NCBI RefSeq assembly: GCF_003130255.1
Contig: NZ_NRCN01000001.1
Span: forward strand, 796,001-860,000
From: Aggregatibacter kilianii
Lineage (GTDB): Bacteria > Pseudomonadota > Gammaproteobacteria > Enterobacterales > Pasteurellaceae
Length of the DNA: 64,000 nucleotides
Direction: 5' to 3'
Shown: positions 20,449-33,794 of the stretch, piece after piece
Layout: each line of letters starts with the position of its first letter
How positions within the stretch are numbered: the stretch's first letter is position 1
Position numbers and translations under genes: made by a program
Notes under the pieces: model-generated
Seen by the model: the letters and a program-made list of their open reading frames with translations, nothing else
The model's database searches: none
Told to the model about the DNA's origin: nothing

Positions 20449-21069
20449 TTATTTAGAATAAAGCTCAACGATCAGATGTTCATTAATGTCTGCTGATAAA
20501 TCAGAACGTTCAGGAACACGTTTGAATACACCTTCCATTTTAGCAGTATCAACTTCTAACCAAGTTGGTTTTTCTCTTTGTTCTGCTAATTCTAATGATG
20601 CTTTAATACGTGCTTGTTTTTTAGATTTTTCACGAACAGCAACTACATCATCAACTGAAACTTGGAAAGATGGGATATTTACCACACGACCATTTACAAC
20701 AATTGCTTTATGGCTCACTAACTGACGAGCTTCAGCACGAGTTGCTGCAAATCCCATACGATAAACAACATTATCCAATCGACCTTCTAATAATACCAAT
20801 AAGTTCTCACCGGTATTCCCTTTTAGGCGGTTCGCTTCTTTGTAATAGTTACGGAATTGACGCTCTAAAATACCGTACATACGGCGAACTTTTTGTTTCT
20901 CACGTAACTGACTACCATAGTCAGATAAACGTGGTTTACGAGCACCGTGTTGACCTGGTGCGGTATCAATTTTACATTTTGAATCAATCGCACGAACGCC
21001 TGATTTAAGGAATAAATCAGTACCTTCACGACGGCTGAGCTTGAGTTTAGGACCCAAATATCTTGCCAT
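20449..21069 (-). CDS. rpsD: 30S ribosomal protein S4
   Basis: S4 binds 16S rRNA first in 30S assembly, and in E. coli also represses the alpha operon by binding the rpsM leader. The 206-residue protein starts [20 protein letters not shown] and carries the S4 RNA-binding domain (about 96-156: [20 protein letters not shown]). The matching leader structure is present upstream of rpsM in this window, so the autoregulation is probably intact. Confidence 0.99.
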   Translation of the reverse strand: MARYLGPKLKLSRREGTDLFLKSGVRAIDSKCKIDTAPGQHGARKPRLSDYGSQLREKQKVRRMYGILERQFRNYYKEANRLKGNTGENLLVLLEGRLDNVVYRMGFAATRAEARQLVSHKAIVVNGRVVNIPSFQVSVDDVVAVREKSKKQARIKASLELAEQREKPTWLEVDTAKMEGVFKRVPERSDLSADINEHLIVELYSK

Positions 21070-21098
21070 TTTCTTTCTCCAACTATCCTATGACGTCA

Positions 21099-21494
<396 letters not shown>

Positions 21495-21503
21495 TTACCC
21501 CGA

Positions 21504-21860
21504 CTATTTTTTGATCGGCTTACGAGGACCCTTACGGGTACGCGCATTAGTTTTAGTACGTTGACCACGTACCGGTAAACTACGACGATGACGCAAACCA
21601 CGATAACAACCTAAGTCTAATAGACGTTTGATGTTAAGTGTTACTTCACGACGTAAGTCACCTTCAACAGTAAATTTACCAACTTCGTCACGCAGTTTAT
21701 CAATCTGCTCTTCAGACAATTCGCTGATCTTAACATCTTCAGCAATACCCGCAGAAGCACAAATGCTTTTTGAACGAGTCTTACCAACACCATAAATTGC
21801 AGTTAAAGCAATTACAGCATGTTTATGATCAGGAATGTTAATGCCTGCAATACGGGCCAC
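21504..21860 (-). CDS. rpsM: 30S ribosomal protein S13, GTG start
   Basis: S13 forms the head bridge of the 30S subunit and contacts the 50S subunit and P-site tRNA. The 118-residue protein [20 protein letters not shown] starts with GTG at 21860, not ATG, preceded by AGGAG; E. coli also uses GTG here. The start lies at the end of the alpha-operon leader pseudoknot to which S4 binds. The C-terminal tail [15 protein letters not shown] is basic. Confidence 0.99.
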   Translation of the reverse strand: MARIAGINIPDHKHAVIALTAIYGVGKTRSKSICASAGIAEDVKISELSEEQIDKLRDEVGKFTVEGDLRREVTLNIKRLLDLGCYRGLRHRRSLPVRGQRTKTNARTRKGPRKPIKK

Positions 21861-21945
21861 TATGCACTCCTATTGTTAACTAGTTTGACACTCTGATCTT
21901 GAAAAGCCCGTTTTCAGGATACTCAAACAGAGTGTCAAGGAAATA
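21861..21945 (-). promoter_or_regulatory. alpha operon leader / S4-binding ribosome binding site
   Basis: On the minus strand the leader contains TTTGAGTATCCTGAAAACGG followed by GCTTTTCA, essentially identical to the E. coli alpha-operon leader (Alpha_RBS) to which S4 binds. It is enclosed by an 11-bp stem (21885-21895 with 21928-21938) and ends AGGAGTGCATAGTG at the rpsM start. It is expected to form the pseudoknot that traps the 30S subunit when S4 is in excess. Confidence 0.9.
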
Positions 21946-21957
21946 AATGAGCTGAGT

Positions 21958-21986
21958 AGTATAATTACCCAACCGGTTCTTTGCAA
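21958..21986 (-). promoter_or_regulatory. predicted alpha operon promoter
   Basis: Reading the minus strand, TTGCAA, a 17-bp spacer and TATACT (5 of 6 to consensus) lie between rpmJ and rpsM. Transcription would start about 90 nt before rpsM, the right distance to make the S4-binding leader. The E. coli alpha promoter occupies the same place. Confidence 0.75.
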
Positions 21987-21998
21987 GAAAAATATCAA

Positions 21999-22112
21999 TT
22001 AACCTTGACGTTGTTTATGCTTAGGATCGCTACAAAGTACACGAACAACACCTTCGCGTTTTACAATTTTACAGTTACGACATAATTTCTTAACGGACGC
22101 ACGAACTTTCAT
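21999..22112 (-). CDS. rpmJ: 50S ribosomal protein L36, zinc-binding type
   Basis: A 37-residue reading frame gives [20 protein letters not shown] and ends DPKHKQRQG. It is a full L36 with the zinc ribbon C11-x2-C14-x12-C27-x5-H33, that is, the zinc-containing (C+) form. It follows secY by 24 bp and is the last gene of the spc operon, as in E. coli. It is too short for ordinary ORF length limits. Confidence 0.97.
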   Translation of the reverse strand: MKVRASVKKLCRNCKIVKREGVVRVLCSDPKHKQRQG

Positions 22113-22136
22113 TGCTTATCCTTTTATATAAATGGG

Positions 22137-23462
22137 CTATTGCCCAAACCCCTTAAGGTTTGCTTTTTTCAGCGCAGACTCATATTTTGTCGACATTAAA
22201 TGACTCTGAATCTGAACGATGAAATCCATAATTACCACTACAACAATCAGTAAAGATGTGCCACCAAAATAAAACTGCACATTCCAAGCTGATGTCATAA
22301 CATAAGGAACCAAACATACAAATGTGACATAAAGACCACCAATTAACGTAAGTCTAGTCATGATTTTATCAATATATCGAGATGTTTGCTCCCCTGGTCT
22401 AATTCCAGGTATAAATGCACCAGATTTTTTCAAATTATCCGCAGTATCTCGAGGATTATATTGCATGGCAGTATAAAAGAAACTAAAGAAGATAATTGCT
22501 GCAGCATATACAACCAAGTACAAAGGTTGCCCCGGATGTAATAGCATTGATAAATCAGTTAACCATTCCAAGCTAGAACCTTGCCCAACCCATTGAGTCA
22601 ACGTTGCAGGGAAAAGAATTATACTAGACGCAAAAATTGCCGGTATAACGCCTGCCATATTGACTTTTAATGGTAGATGAGTTGAATGGCCACCTAAAAT
22701 TTGTCTACCTTGCTGACGCTTTGCATATTCAACTTTAATTCTTCTTTGCCCTCTCTCAACGAAGATGACAAAGTAAGTTACCGCAAATACAATAACAGCG
22801 ATTAAAAGAAGAACTAGAACATGCATTTGACCAAGACGCGCTTGCTCAATTGTTTGACCAATTGCGGCAGGTAACCCTGCTACAATACCTGCAAAAATAA
22901 TTAAAGATATACCGTTACCTATACCTCGTTCAGTAATTTGCTCGCCTAACCACATTAAGAACATCGTTCCCGTCACTAAGCTAACCACTGCCGTAAAATA
23001 GAACCCGAATCCTAAATTTGGAACAAGATCAGGTAACATGTTAGGTAACCCAGTTGAAATCCCTACGGCCTGTAATGTAGCAAGTAAAACCGTTGAATAA
23101 CGTGTATACTTACTTATCTTACGACGACCAGACTCACCTTCTTTTCTTAATTCTGCAAGCGCCGGATGAACCGTTGCTAATAATTGGATAATAATTGACG
23201 CCGAAATATAAGGCATAATCCCCAATGCAAAAATTGAGGCTCGGCTCAACGCACCACCAGAAAACATATTAAACATGTCAATGATGGTGCCTTTTTGCTG
23301 TTCAATTAATTGAGCTAATACAGCGGCATCTATACCAGGAACCGGAATGAATGACCCAATTCGGAAAACTATAAGTGCACCTAAAACAAATAACAATCTG
23401 CGCTTAAGTTCACCTGTACCGCTCTGAGTACTTCTAGCTTGATAACCTGGTTGTTTAGCCAT
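22137..23462 (-). CDS. secY: protein translocase subunit SecY
   Basis: SecY is the ten-helix channel of the general secretion pathway in the inner membrane. The 441-residue product (E. coli 443) begins [43 protein letters not shown] and has the plug and lateral-gate helices. The cytosolic loop C5 includes [17 protein letters not shown], where SecA and ribosomes bind. It sits 3 bp after rplO in the spc operon. SecA and the SecM monitor are encoded 15 kb away in the same window. Confidence 0.99.
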   Translation of the reverse strand: MAKQPGYQARSTQSGTGELKRRLLFVLGALIVFRIGSFIPVPGIDAAVLAQLIEQQKGTIIDMFNMFSGGALSRASIFALGIMPYISASIIIQLLATVHPALAELRKEGESGRRKISKYTRYSTVLLATLQAVGISTGLPNMLPDLVPNLGFGFYFTAVVSLVTGTMFLMWLGEQITERGIGNGISLIIFAGIVAGLPAAIGQTIEQARLGQMHVLVLLLIAVIVFAVTYFVIFVERGQRRIKVEYAKRQQGRQILGGHSTHLPLKVNMAGVIPAIFASSIILFPATLTQWVGQGSSLEWLTDLSMLLHPGQPLYLVVYAAAIIFFSFFYTAMQYNPRDTADNLKKSGAFIPGIRPGEQTSRYIDKIMTRLTLIGGLYVTFVCLVPYVMTSAWNVQFYFGGTSLLIVVVVIMDFIVQIQSHLMSTKYESALKKANLKGFGQ

Positions 23463-23465
23463 TAA

Positions 23466-23900
23466 CTATTCCTCGATTGAACCACCAGCGGCCTCAATTG
23501 CTGCGCGCGCACCTTTAGTTACACGTAAACCGCGAATAACTAATTTAGTTTTAACTTCACCTGCTAAAATAACTTTAACAAACTGAATATCCTTAGTTAG
23601 AAGATTCGCTTCTTTTAATGCTTCTAAAGTTACAATGCCATTCTCAATTTTATTCAAATCGTCTAAACGAACTTCCGCTGTAACTGCCGCTTTCATTGAG
23701 GTAAAACCAAATTTTGGCAAACGACGATATAAAGGCATTTGACCACCCTCAAAACCACGGCGAACACCGCCACCAGTACGAGATTTTTGCCCTTTATGAC
23801 CACGTCCACCAGTTTTACCTAAACCTGAACCAATACCACGACCAAGACGTTTAGCACTATGCTTAGCACCTTCAGCCGGAGATAGAGTATTTAAACGCAT
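23466..23900 (-). CDS. rplO: 50S ribosomal protein L15
   Basis: L15 is a late-assembling 50S protein. The 144-residue product starts [26 protein letters not shown] and has the Gly/Arg-rich N-terminal arm ([17 protein letters not shown]) that threads into 23S rRNA. The C-terminal domain ends [16 protein letters not shown]. It lies between rpmD and secY in the spc operon. Confidence 0.99.
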   Translation of the reverse strand: MRLNTLSPAEGAKHSAKRLGRGIGSGLGKTGGRGHKGQKSRTGGGVRRGFEGGQMPLYRRLPKFGFTSMKAAVTAEVRLDDLNKIENGIVTLEALKEANLLTKDIQFVKVILAGEVKTKLVIRGLRVTKGARAAIEAAGGSIEE

Positions 23901-23903
23901 CTA

Positions 23904-24083
23904 TTACTCCTCCACTTTAACCATATATAAAATCTGGTTAATCATTCCACGTACTGCTGGAGTATCAATTAACTCCACAGTATGATGCATATGGCGAAGA
24001 CCAAGACCACGTAGCGTAGCTTTATGCTTTGGTAAACGAGCAATAGAACTACGAACTTGTGTTACTTTAATAGTTTTAGCCAT
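23904..24083 (-). CDS. rpmD: 50S ribosomal protein L30
   Basis: A 59-residue frame encodes [20 protein letters not shown], then [20 protein letters not shown] and [19 protein letters not shown]. It is a complete L30, which binds 23S and 5S rRNA regions of the 50S subunit. It fits exactly between rpsE (6 bp) and rplO (3 bp). Confidence 0.98.
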   Translation of the reverse strand: MAKTIKVTQVRSSIARLPKHKATLRGLGLRHMHHTVELIDTPAVRGMINQILYMVKVEE

Positions 24084-24089
24084 TATTAA

Positions 24090-24596
<507 letters not shown>

Positions 24597-24605
24597 TTAC
24601 CTCAA

Positions 24606-24959
24606 TTAGAACTGTAGACCAGCTTCACGAGCAGCATCCGCTAAAGACTGGATACGGCCATGATATTTAAAACCGGAACGGTCAAAAGCGACATCTTTAA
24701 CGCCTTTTGCCAATGCTCTTTCTGCTACAATTTTACCTACAACAGCCGCAGCATCTTTATTACCGGTATATTTCACTTGCTCACTAATTGCCTTTTCAAC
24801 AGTTGAAGCAGCAGCAAGCACTTCTGAACCGTTTGGTGCGATTACTTGTGCATAAATATGACGTGGAGTACGGTGAACAACCAAACGAGTTACACCTTGC
24901 TCTCTCATCATGTGACGCGCACGAGCTGCACGACGGATACGAGCTGATTTCTTATCCAT
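24606..24959 (-). CDS. rplR: 50S ribosomal protein L18
   Basis: L18 binds 5S rRNA in the central protuberance. The 117-residue product has a basic N terminus ([22 protein letters not shown]) and the core [28 protein letters not shown]. The C terminus is [26 protein letters not shown]. It lies 13 bp after rplF. Confidence 0.99.
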   Translation of the reverse strand: MDKKSARIRRAARARHMMREQGVTRLVVHRTPRHIYAQVIAPNGSEVLAAASTVEKAISEQVKYTGNKDAAAVVGKIVAERALAKGVKDVAFDRSGFKYHGRIQSLADAAREAGLQF

Positions 24960-24972
24960 AGTGTTACCTTAA

Positions 24973-25506
24973 TTATTTCTTCTTAGCTTCTTTCATACGT
25001 ACCACTTCATCAGCGTAACGTACCCCTTTACCCTTATATGGTTCTGGGCGACGATAAGCGCGAATATCTGCAGCAACTTGACCGATTAACTGTTTATCTG
25101 AACCTTTCAAAACAATTTCAGTTTGAGAAGGGCACTCAGCAGTAATCCCTGCAGGTAAAACATGCTCAACGGGGTGAGAAAATCCAAGACTTAAAGCAAC
25201 AGCATTTCCTTTAATTTGAGCTCTATAACCTACACCTACTAACTGTAGTTTTCTTGTAAATCCTTCAGTAACACCAATAACCATAGAATTAACTAGTGCT
25301 CTAGCAGTACCTGACTGTGCATTACCACCTTCAACACCTTCACGTGGTGAAAATGTTAATTCATTGTTTTCATGTTTAACTTCTACTGAATGATGAATAG
25401 AGCGAGATAACTCACCATTTTTTCCTTTAATTGTTAGTAACTGTCCGTTAAGTTTTACCTCAACGCCGGCAGGAATACTAACAGGTGCTTTTGCAACACG
25501 AGACAT
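24973..25506 (-). CDS. rplF: 50S ribosomal protein L6
   Basis: L6 lies near the factor-binding site. The 177-residue protein [20 protein letters not shown] has two repeated L6 folds and the C-terminal signature [26 protein letters not shown]. It is 15 bp after rpsH in the spc operon. Confidence 0.99.
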   Translation of the reverse strand: MSRVAKAPVSIPAGVEVKLNGQLLTIKGKNGELSRSIHHSVEVKHENNELTFSPREGVEGGNAQSGTARALVNSMVIGVTEGFTRKLQLVGVGYRAQIKGNAVALSLGFSHPVEHVLPAGITAECPSQTEIVLKGSDKQLIGQVAADIRAYRRPEPYKGKGVRYADEVVRMKEAKKK

Positions 25507-25521
25507 TTTCCTACCTCTCTA

Positions 25522-25914
25522 TTAAGCTACATAACAAATGATCTCACCGCCTAAACCAGCCTGGCGAGCTGCGCGGTCAGTCATTACACCTTTGGATGTA
25601 GATACAATAGCAATACCCAAACCACCCATTACTTTTGGTAATTCGTCTTTACGTTTATAAATACGTAAACCAGGGCGGCTGATACGCTGAATGCTTTCTA
25701 CAACCGGTTTTCCTTGGAAATATTTTAATGTAATTTCCAGTTCAGGTTTTACACCTTCAACTACTTTAACGCTCTCGATATAACCTTCGTCAGCTAATAC
25801 ATTGGCAATTGCCACTTTTAGCTTGGATGAAGGCATACTGATCGCAACTTTATTCGCAGCTTGACCGTTACGAATACGGGTCAACATATCTGCGATAGGA
25901 TCTTGCATACTCAT
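25522..25914 (-). CDS. rpsH: 30S ribosomal protein S8
   Basis: S8 is a central-domain assembly protein, and in E. coli is the translational repressor of the spc operon, acting near the start of rplE. The 130-residue product [20 protein letters not shown] ends [22 protein letters not shown], the typical STSKG..DRxAR signature. A possible S8 target is conserved at the rplE start in this window. Confidence 0.99.
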   Translation of the reverse strand: MSMQDPIADMLTRIRNGQAANKVAISMPSSKLKVAIANVLADEGYIESVKVVEGVKPELEITLKYFQGKPVVESIQRISRPGLRIYKRKDELPKVMGGLGIAIVSTSKGVMTDRAARQAGLGGEIICYVA

Positions 25915-25950
25915 TGTGCTTTTACTCCGATTCCAAATTAAAGTGGTAAA

Positions 25951-27140
<1,190 letters not shown>

Positions 27141-27150
27141 TACATTCTCC

Positions 27151-27534
<384 letters not shown>

Positions 27535-27540
27535 TTAAAT

Positions 27541-27603
27541 TAAAAAACCACCCTTACGGGACGAACCTATCCGTAACACATAAAGTGTATGACGGAGAGG
27601 TGG
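27541..27603 (-). promoter_or_regulatory. structured leader just upstream of rplN
   Basis: Between the predicted spc promoter and the rplN binding site, the RNA can form a stem (27570-27574 with 27092-type complement at 27592-27596, capped by ACAC/GTGT 27576-27579 with 27585-27588). A CCC-GTAA-GGG hairpin lies beside it, followed by six U (27542-27547). The outer CCACC/GGTGG arms (27548-27552 / 27599-27603) could close the whole. It might be an attenuator or a processing site; no regulator is known to me. Confidence 0.35.
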
Positions 27604-27606
27604 CGG

Positions 27607-27635
27607 AGTTTAGCAAAATTATAAATGAAAAGCAA
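27607..27635 (-). promoter_or_regulatory. predicted spc operon promoter
   Basis: On the minus strand TTGCTT (27630-27635), a 17-bp spacer and TAAACT (27607-27612), with a TGC extended -10, lie about 85 bp upstream of rplN. The match to consensus is moderate. It lies between rplN and the IS element, so the insertion should not have removed the promoter. Confidence 0.45.
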
Positions 27636-27742
27636 TGAAATTTTGCTTATAACAAGGGAGTTTATCTTAATAAGATTAAAATTCTTATGAATGATTTGAT
27701 AACAACTTCCTTAGAGGGAAGTGCGGTCAAAATTTAAATTAT

Positions 27743-28461
27743 GGGGCTGTACTAGATAACGACTAAATCTTTCATTTAGATTAGAATGCTTAAATGAGAA
27801 AAAGTCGCTTAAGTCAGCATAAACAAAATAAACTCATTGAATTGTTTGTCGCAGGTGTTACGGCTAGAACAGCAAGTGAGTTGGTAAATGTAAACAAAAA
27901 TACAGCCGCTTATTACTTTCACCGATTACGTTTACTCATTTATCAAACAAGCCTGCATTTGGAAATGTTTGAAGGAGAAATTGAAGCCGATGAAAGCTAT
28001 TTCGGCGGTATTCGCAAAGGTAAGCGTGGTCGTGGCGCAGCAGGCAAAGTCGCGGTATTCGGACTTCTCAAGAGAAATGGTAAAGTTTATACCGTAGTTG
28101 TACCAAATGCTCAATCAGCAATACTATTGCCAATTATTCGTGAGAAAGTTAAGCCTGACAGCATTGTTTACACTGACACTTACCGTAGTTATGATGTGCT
28201 TGATGTCAGCGAATTTAGTCATTTCCGCATCAATCACAGTACGCATTTTGCTGAAAATCATAACCATATAAACGGAATTGAGAATTTTTGGAACCAAGCA
28301 AAACGTCATTTGCGCAAGTTTAATGGCATTCCAAAAGCGCATTTTGAGCTGTATTTGAAGGAATGCGAATGGCGCTTTAACAATAGTGAAATAAAATCTC
28401 AAATTTCCATTCTAAAACAATTGGTTAAAGAGATTCTAGTCTAGTTATCTAGTACAGCCCC
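27743..28461 (+). mobile_element. IS1016-like insertion sequence (IS1595 family), complete
   Basis: The 719-bp element is bounded by perfect 18-bp terminal inverted repeats beginning GGGGCTGTACTAGATAAC (27743-27760 and the complement at 28444-28461). It carries one transposase gene. It is inserted between the terminator after rpsQ (S10 operon) and the predicted promoter of rplN (spc operon), with its gene pointing against ribosomal transcription. IS1016 is known in Haemophilus, where copies flank capsule loci. Confidence 0.93.
27794..28444 (+). CDS. IS1016-type (IS1595 family) transposase
   Basis: The 216-residue DDE transposase appears intact. It has an N-terminal helix-turn-helix (FVAGVTARTASELVNVNKNTAAYYFHRL), the first catalytic Asp in EADESYFGG, and the second in VYTDTYRSYD. 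The third acidic position lies in GIENFWNQAKRHLRKFNG, with the family's ENFW...K arrangement, and the C terminus is KECEWRFNN. It cuts and joins the element's ends. The length matches known IS1016 transposases. The stop lies at the inner edge of the right inverted repeat. Confidence 0.93.
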   Translation: MRKSRLSQHKQNKLIELFVAGVTARTASELVNVNKNTAAYYFHRLRLLIYQTSLHLEMFEGEIEADESYFGGIRKGKRGRGAAGKVAVFGLLKRNGKVYTVVVPNAQSAILLPIIREKVKPDSIVYTDTYRSYDVLDVSEFSHFRINHSTHFAENHNHINGIENFWNQAKRHLRKFNGIPKAHFELYLKECEWRFNNSEIKSQISILKQLVKEILV

Positions 28462-28480
28462 TAAATTATTTTAGAAAACA

Positions 28481-28510
28481 AAAAGCCAACAGTTTGCACT
28501 GTTGGCTTTT
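28481..28510 (-). terminator. S10 operon terminator
   Basis: A 13-bp stem (aaaagccaacagt / actgttggctttt) with a TTGC loop lies 21 bp after rpsQ on the minus strand and continues into U-rich sequence. It separates the S10 operon from the spc operon; the IS begins 20 bp further on. Confidence 0.88.
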
Positions 28511-28530
28511 AATTTATTCTTTGTAATTAA

Positions 28531-28788
28531 TTAAGCAATTACTGCTTTTTCAACTACACGAACTAAAGTCCATGACTTAGTTTTAGAAATTGGGCGACAT
28601 TCGCGAACTTCTACTAAATCACCTAATTTAGCCTCGTTATTTTCATCGTGCACATGTAACTTGGTTGTACGACGGATAAACTTACCATAAAGTGGGTGTT
28701 TAACCTTACGTTCAATCGCAACAACGAAAGATTTTTCCATCTTGTCGCTTACTACACGACCTTGCACGCTACGAATTTTATCAGTCAT
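28531..28788 (-). CDS. rpsQ: 30S ribosomal protein S17
   Basis: S17 is a primary 16S-binding protein. The 85-residue product [20 protein letters not shown] contains [21 protein letters not shown] and [24 protein letters not shown], the S17 signature. It is the last gene of the S10 operon and overlaps the rpmC stop by one base. Confidence 0.99.
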   Translation of the reverse strand: MTDKIRSVQGRVVSDKMEKSFVVAIERKVKHPLYGKFIRRTTKLHVHDENNEAKLGDLVEVRECRPISKTKSWTLVRVVEKAVIA

Positions 28789-28978
28789 TACTCACCCGCC
28801 TTTTCGGTTAGAACAGTTTTTACTAGTGCAATGCTACGACGCACTTGTTTTAACTGATGGGTTTGTTGAAGCTGACCGGTGGCTGCTTGCATACGCAACT
28901 TGAATTGTTCACCTAAAAGGTTTACTAATTCAGCATTCAGCTCTTCAACACTTTTTGTACGTAATTCTTGAGCTTTCA

Positions 28979-28979
<1 letters not shown>
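28788..28979 (-). CDS. rpmC: 50S ribosomal protein L29
   Basis: L29 surrounds the peptide exit and helps dock trigger factor and SRP. The 63-residue helical protein [31 protein letters not shown] is typical. It overlaps both neighbours by one base (rplP stop and rpsQ start), suggesting coupled translation. Confidence 0.99.
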
Positions 28980-29389
<410 letters not shown>

Positions 29390-29402
29390 TTAGCGATTCT
29401 CC

Positions 29403-30110
29403 TTACTTACGACCTTTACCGCGCGGAGCCTTTTTAGGCTTGTCGGCAGGTTGTTGTTCCGGTTGCGCTAGCGCAGCCATTCCACCAAGAATCTCACCTT
29501 TGAAGATCCATACTTTAACGCCAATTACGCCGTATGTAGTATGAGCTTCTGCAGTGTTATAGTCGATGTCCGCACGCAATGTATGTAGAGGCACACGACC
29601 TTCACGATACCATTCAGAACGAGCAATTTCAGCACCGCCTAAACGACCGCTAACTTCAACTTTGATACCTTTAGCGCCTAAACGCATTGCATTCTGTACC
29701 GCTTTCTTCATAGCACGACGGAACATTACACGACGTTCTAATTGTGAAGCGATGCTATCTGCAACTAATTTTGCATCTAATTCAGGTTTTTTCACTTCAG
29801 CGATGTTGATTTGAGCAGGAACACCGGCAATTTTTGCCACTGCATTACGCAATTTCTCAACATCTTCACCTTTCTTACCAATTACGATACCCGGGCGAGC
29901 TGTGTGAATAGTAACACGAATACTTTTTGCAGGACGCTCAATAGTGATACGTGAAACTGAAGCATTCGCTAATTCTTTATTTAAGAACTGACGTACTTTG
30001 AAATCGCCTTCAAGATTGTTGGCGAAATCTTGTGTATTCGCAAACCAAGTAGAGCTCCAAGGTTTTACAATACCTAGGCGAATACCATGTGGATGTACTT
30101 TTTGACCCAT
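29403..30110 (-). CDS. rpsC: 30S ribosomal protein S3
   Basis: S3 lines the mRNA entry and takes part in helicase activity of the 30S subunit. The 235-residue protein has the KH domain ([35 protein letters not shown]) and the C-terminal S3 domain. The tail [16 protein letters not shown] is basic. I chose ATG 30110 ([18 protein letters not shown]) because it is the universal S3 start; the frame continues 11 codons into the rplV overlap. Confidence 0.99.
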   Translation of the reverse strand: MGQKVHPHGIRLGIVKPWSSTWFANTQDFANNLEGDFKVRQFLNKELANASVSRITIERPAKSIRVTIHTARPGIVIGKKGEDVEKLRNAVAKIAGVPAQINIAEVKKPELDAKLVADSIASQLERRVMFRRAMKKAVQNAMRLGAKGIKVEVSGRLGGAEIARSEWYREGRVPLHTLRADIDYNTAEAHTTYGVIGVKVWIFKGEILGGMAALAQPEQQPADKPKKAPRGKGRK

Positions 30111-30126
30111 TGTTATTCCTCTACGA

Positions 30127-30462
<336 letters not shown>

Positions 30463-30469
30463 TTACCCC

Positions 30470-30745
30470 TTACTTCTTAGCTTTCTTATCCGCAGCGTGA
30501 CCGCGGTAAGTACGAGTCGGTGCAAATTCACCTAATTTATGACCAATCATTTCATCAGATACATAAATAGGAACATGCTGACGACCATTATGGACTGCGA
30601 TGGTCAATCCGATCATTGAAGGAATGATCATTGAACGACGGGACCAAGTTTTAATTGGTTTTTTATCCCCGCTTTCCACCGCCTTCTCTACCTTCTTCAA
30701 CAAGTGTAGGTCAAGGAAAGGACCTTTCTTGAGAGAACGTGGCAT
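30470..30745 (-). CDS. rpsS: 30S ribosomal protein S19
   Basis: S19 is in the 30S head with S13. The 91-residue protein [25 protein letters not shown] contains the family motif [23 protein letters not shown]. It lies 25 bp after rplB. Confidence 0.99.
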   Translation of the reverse strand: MPRSLKKGPFLDLHLLKKVEKAVESGDKKPIKTWSRRSMIIPSMIGLTIAVHNGRQHVPIYVSDEMIGHKLGEFAPTRTYRGHAADKKAKK

Positions 30746-30770
30746 GGCTTATCCTCTTATTTAATTAAAA

Positions 30771-31592
30771 TTATTTACCACGACGACGTACGATAAATTT
30801 ATCGGTACGTTTGTTATGGCGAGTTTTCTTACCTTTGGTTTGAACGCCCCAAGGTGTTACTGGGTGTTTACCAAAGTTACGACCTTCACCACCACCGTGT
30901 GGGTGATCTACCGGGTTCATTGCTGTACCACGAACTGTAGGGCGTACGCCTCTCCAACGACTAGCACCAGCTTTACCCAATACGCGAAGCATATGTTCAG
31001 AGTTGCCTACTTCACCGATGGTTGCAGAACACTCAGCTAATACTTTACGCATCTCACCAGAACGAAGACGTAAAGTCACATAGTTACCTTCACGGGCAAT
31101 GATCTGTACATAAGCACCGGCAGAACGGGCAATTTGACCGCCTTTGCCAGGTTTTAATTCAACGTTATGTACGGTAGAACCAACCGGGATATTACGCATT
31201 GGTAATGAGTTACCAACTTTAATTGGCGCATGTGCACCCGCTTGGATTTGATCACCTGCAGACAAACCTTTAGGTGCTAAGATATAACGACGTTCACCAT
31301 CTTTATAAAGCACTAAAGCAATATTTGCAGAACGATTCGGATCGTATTCTAAACGCTCAACAACACCAGGAACATCTAATTTATTACGTTTAAAATCAAC
31401 TAAACGATAGTGTTGTTTATGACCGCCACCAATGTGGCGAGTAGTAATACGACCATAGTTGTTACGACCACCGGTTTTAGATTTAGTATCTAAAAGTGCA
31501 GCGAAAGGTTTACCTTTGTGCAATTCAGGGTTAACAACTTTAACAACATGACGACGACCAGCGGAGGTCGGCTTACATTTAACGATAGCCAT
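30771..31592 (-). CDS. rplB: 50S ribosomal protein L2
   Basis: L2 is essential for subunit joining and peptidyl transfer. The 273-residue protein [31 protein letters not shown] has the RNA-binding core and the highly conserved [29 protein letters not shown] with the functional histidine. It ends [10 protein letters not shown]. Confidence 0.99.
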   Translation of the reverse strand: MAIVKCKPTSAGRRHVVKVVNPELHKGKPFAALLDTKSKTGGRNNYGRITTRHIGGGHKQHYRLVDFKRNKLDVPGVVERLEYDPNRSANIALVLYKDGERRYILAPKGLSAGDQIQAGAHAPIKVGNSLPMRNIPVGSTVHNVELKPGKGGQIARSAGAYVQIIAREGNYVTLRLRSGEMRKVLAECSATIGEVGNSEHMLRVLGKAGASRWRGVRPTVRGTAMNPVDHPHGGGEGRNFGKHPVTPWGVQTKGKKTRHNKRTDKFIVRRRGK

Positions 31593-31612
31593 TATCTTCT
31601 ACTCCTCCGTAA

Positions 31613-31915
31613 TTACTCTGCTGCGCCTTCAACAAAGTCCAAAGATTGGCCTTCTTGAAGTGTAACATAAGCTTTTTTCCAGTCACTGCGACGTCCAATC
31701 TTAGCACCACGGCGTTTAGTTTTACCTTTCACCACAACGGTACGAACAGAATCCACTTTCACTTCAAAAAGTTGCTCTATTGCATTAGCAATTTCTACTT
31801 TATTTGCATCTAAAGCCACTTTGAAAACGATAGTGTTTGACTTCTCAGCGTTATTTGTTGCTTTCTCAGAGACATGTGGTGCTTTAAGCACTTTTAGCAA
31901 ACGTTCTTGACTCAT
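31613..31915 (-). CDS. rplW: 50S ribosomal protein L23
   Basis: L23 is the docking site for trigger factor and SRP at the tunnel exit. The 100-residue product [31 protein letters not shown] ends with [31 protein letters not shown]. Its start overlaps the rplD stop by four bases (ATGA). Confidence 0.99.
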   Translation of the reverse strand: MSQERLLKVLKAPHVSEKATNNAEKSNTIVFKVALDANKVEIANAIEQLFEVKVDSVRTVVVKGKTKRRGAKIGRRSDWKKAYVTLQEGQSLDFVEGAAE

Positions 31916-32514
31916 GCTAACATCTCCTCAATTTGCTTCACAGCATCCACAGTTACAACTACTTTATTGAAAGCAATTAAACTTACCGGATCGATACCTT
32001 GAGCATCACGAACGTCTACTTTGTATAAGTTGCGTGCTGCCAAGAATAGGTTTTCATCTAAACTTGCTGTGATAATTAACACATCTTCAAGTGCTAATTC
32101 TTTTAATTTTTGTACTAAAACTTTAGTTTTTGGTGCATCAATTTCGAATTTCTCAACAACCACTAAACGATCTTGACGAACTAATTCGGAAAGAATGCTC
32201 TGAATTGCACCACGGTACATTTTCTTGTTCACTTTCTGACTGTGATCTTGTGGTTTCGCTGCAAAAGTGACACCACCTGAACGCCAGATTGGTGACTTAA
32301 TATCACCTGAACGAGCGCGACCTGTACCTTTTTGACGCCAAGGTTTTTTACCTGAACCGGACACTTCAGCACGAGTTTTTTGTGCACGAGAACCTTGACG
32401 GGCACCTGCTGCATAAGCAACAACAACTTGGTGAATCAACGCTTCGTTAAACTCACGTCCGAAGGTAGTTTCAGAAACAGTGAGTGCATTAGCACCTACA
32501 ACTTGTAATTCCAT
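31912..32514 (-). CDS. rplD: 50S ribosomal protein L4
   Basis: L4 has a tunnel-lining loop and, in E. coli, represses the S10 operon by acting on its leader (attenuation and translation). The 200-residue product contains the loop [53 protein letters not shown] sequence near residues 30-80. The leader of about 190 nt upstream of rpsJ fits such control. Confidence 0.99.
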   Translation of the reverse strand: MELQVVGANALTVSETTFGREFNEALIHQVVVAYAAGARQGSRAQKTRAEVSGSGKKPWRQKGTGRARSGDIKSPIWRSGGVTFAAKPQDHSQKVNKKMYRGAIQSILSELVRQDRLVVVEKFEIDAPKTKVLVQKLKELALEDVLIITASLDENLFLAARNLYKVDVRDAQGIDPVSLIAFNKVVVTVDAVKQIEEMLA

Positions 32515-32528
32515 CTCTATCTCCCAGA

Positions 32529-33155
32529 CTATGCTTTAACTGCCGGCTTAACGATAACATCACTACCGGTAGCGCCAGGAACAGCACCTTTAACAAGTAG
32601 TAATTTACGCTCAGCATCTACACGAACAACTTCAAGTGATTGAACGGTTACACGTTCATTACCTAAGTGTCCTGCCATTTTTTTACCTTTAAACACACGA
32701 CCCGGAGTTTGGTTTTGACCAATAGAACCAAGGACACGATGTGATAAAGAGTTACCATGGGTAGCATCTTGAGTACGGAAGTTCCAACGTTTAACACCAC
32801 CTTGGAAACCTTTACCTTTAGAAGTACCGGTAACATCGACTTTTTTAACATCTGCGAAGATGTCAACATTGATTTCTTGACCTAAAGTGAATTCTTCACC
32901 TTCGGTACGAAATTCCCATAAACCGCGACCGGCTTCAACACCGGCTTTCACGAAATGACCAGCTTCAGGCTTAGTTACACGGCTGGCTTTTTTAGAACCA
33001 GTAGTAACTTGAACTGCAGTATAGCCATCGTTTTCAAGAGTTTTAACTTGAGTTACGCGGTTGGCTTCGATTTCGATAACAGTAACCGGTACAGACACGC
33101 CATCTTCATTGAAGATACGGGTCATACCGACTTTACGACCGACTAAACCAATCAT
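32529..33155 (-). CDS. rplC: 50S ribosomal protein L3
   Basis: L3 starts 50S assembly and its extension reaches the peptidyl transferase centre. The 208-residue product [28 protein letters not shown] contains [25 protein letters not shown]. The Gln in the [23 protein letters not shown] segment is the one methylated by PrmB in E. coli. Confidence 0.99.
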   Translation of the reverse strand: MIGLVGRKVGMTRIFNEDGVSVPVTVIEIEANRVTQVKTLENDGYTAVQVTTGSKKASRVTKPEAGHFVKAGVEAGRGLWEFRTEGEEFTLGQEINVDIFADVKKVDVTGTSKGKGFQGGVKRWNFRTQDATHGNSLSHRVLGSIGQNQTPGRVFKGKKMAGHLGNERVTVQSLEVVRVDAERKLLLVKGAVPGATGSDVIVKPAVKA

Positions 33156-33171
33156 TGTAATAACCTCTTAA

Positions 33172-33677
<506 letters not shown>

Positions 33678-33706
33678 ATTCTACCGAAACCCATTAGGCT
33701 TTGCAA
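33678..33706 (-). promoter_or_regulatory. predicted S10 operon promoter
   Basis: On the minus strand TTGCAA (33701-33706), a 17-bp spacer and TAGAAT (33678-33683) form a good sigma-70 promoter about 195 bp upstream of rpsJ. It shares TTGCAAAG with the predicted alpha operon promoter in this window. Confidence 0.75.
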
Positions 33707-33794
33707 GTATTTTCTCTATATTTATCATCACCTAAAAGGTGCGGTCAGTTTGCTCAATAAAAACGCGCCCCAAAACAACCGCACTTTTAGCGTC

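Larger units (their letters stand above)
27735..28469. repeat. 8-bp target-site duplication flanking the IS
   Basis: TAAATTAT is found immediately left (27735-27742) and right (28462-28469) of the element. Eight base pairs is the duplication length expected of the IS1595/IS1016 family, so this is a simple, fairly recent insertion with both ends intact. Confidence 0.93.
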
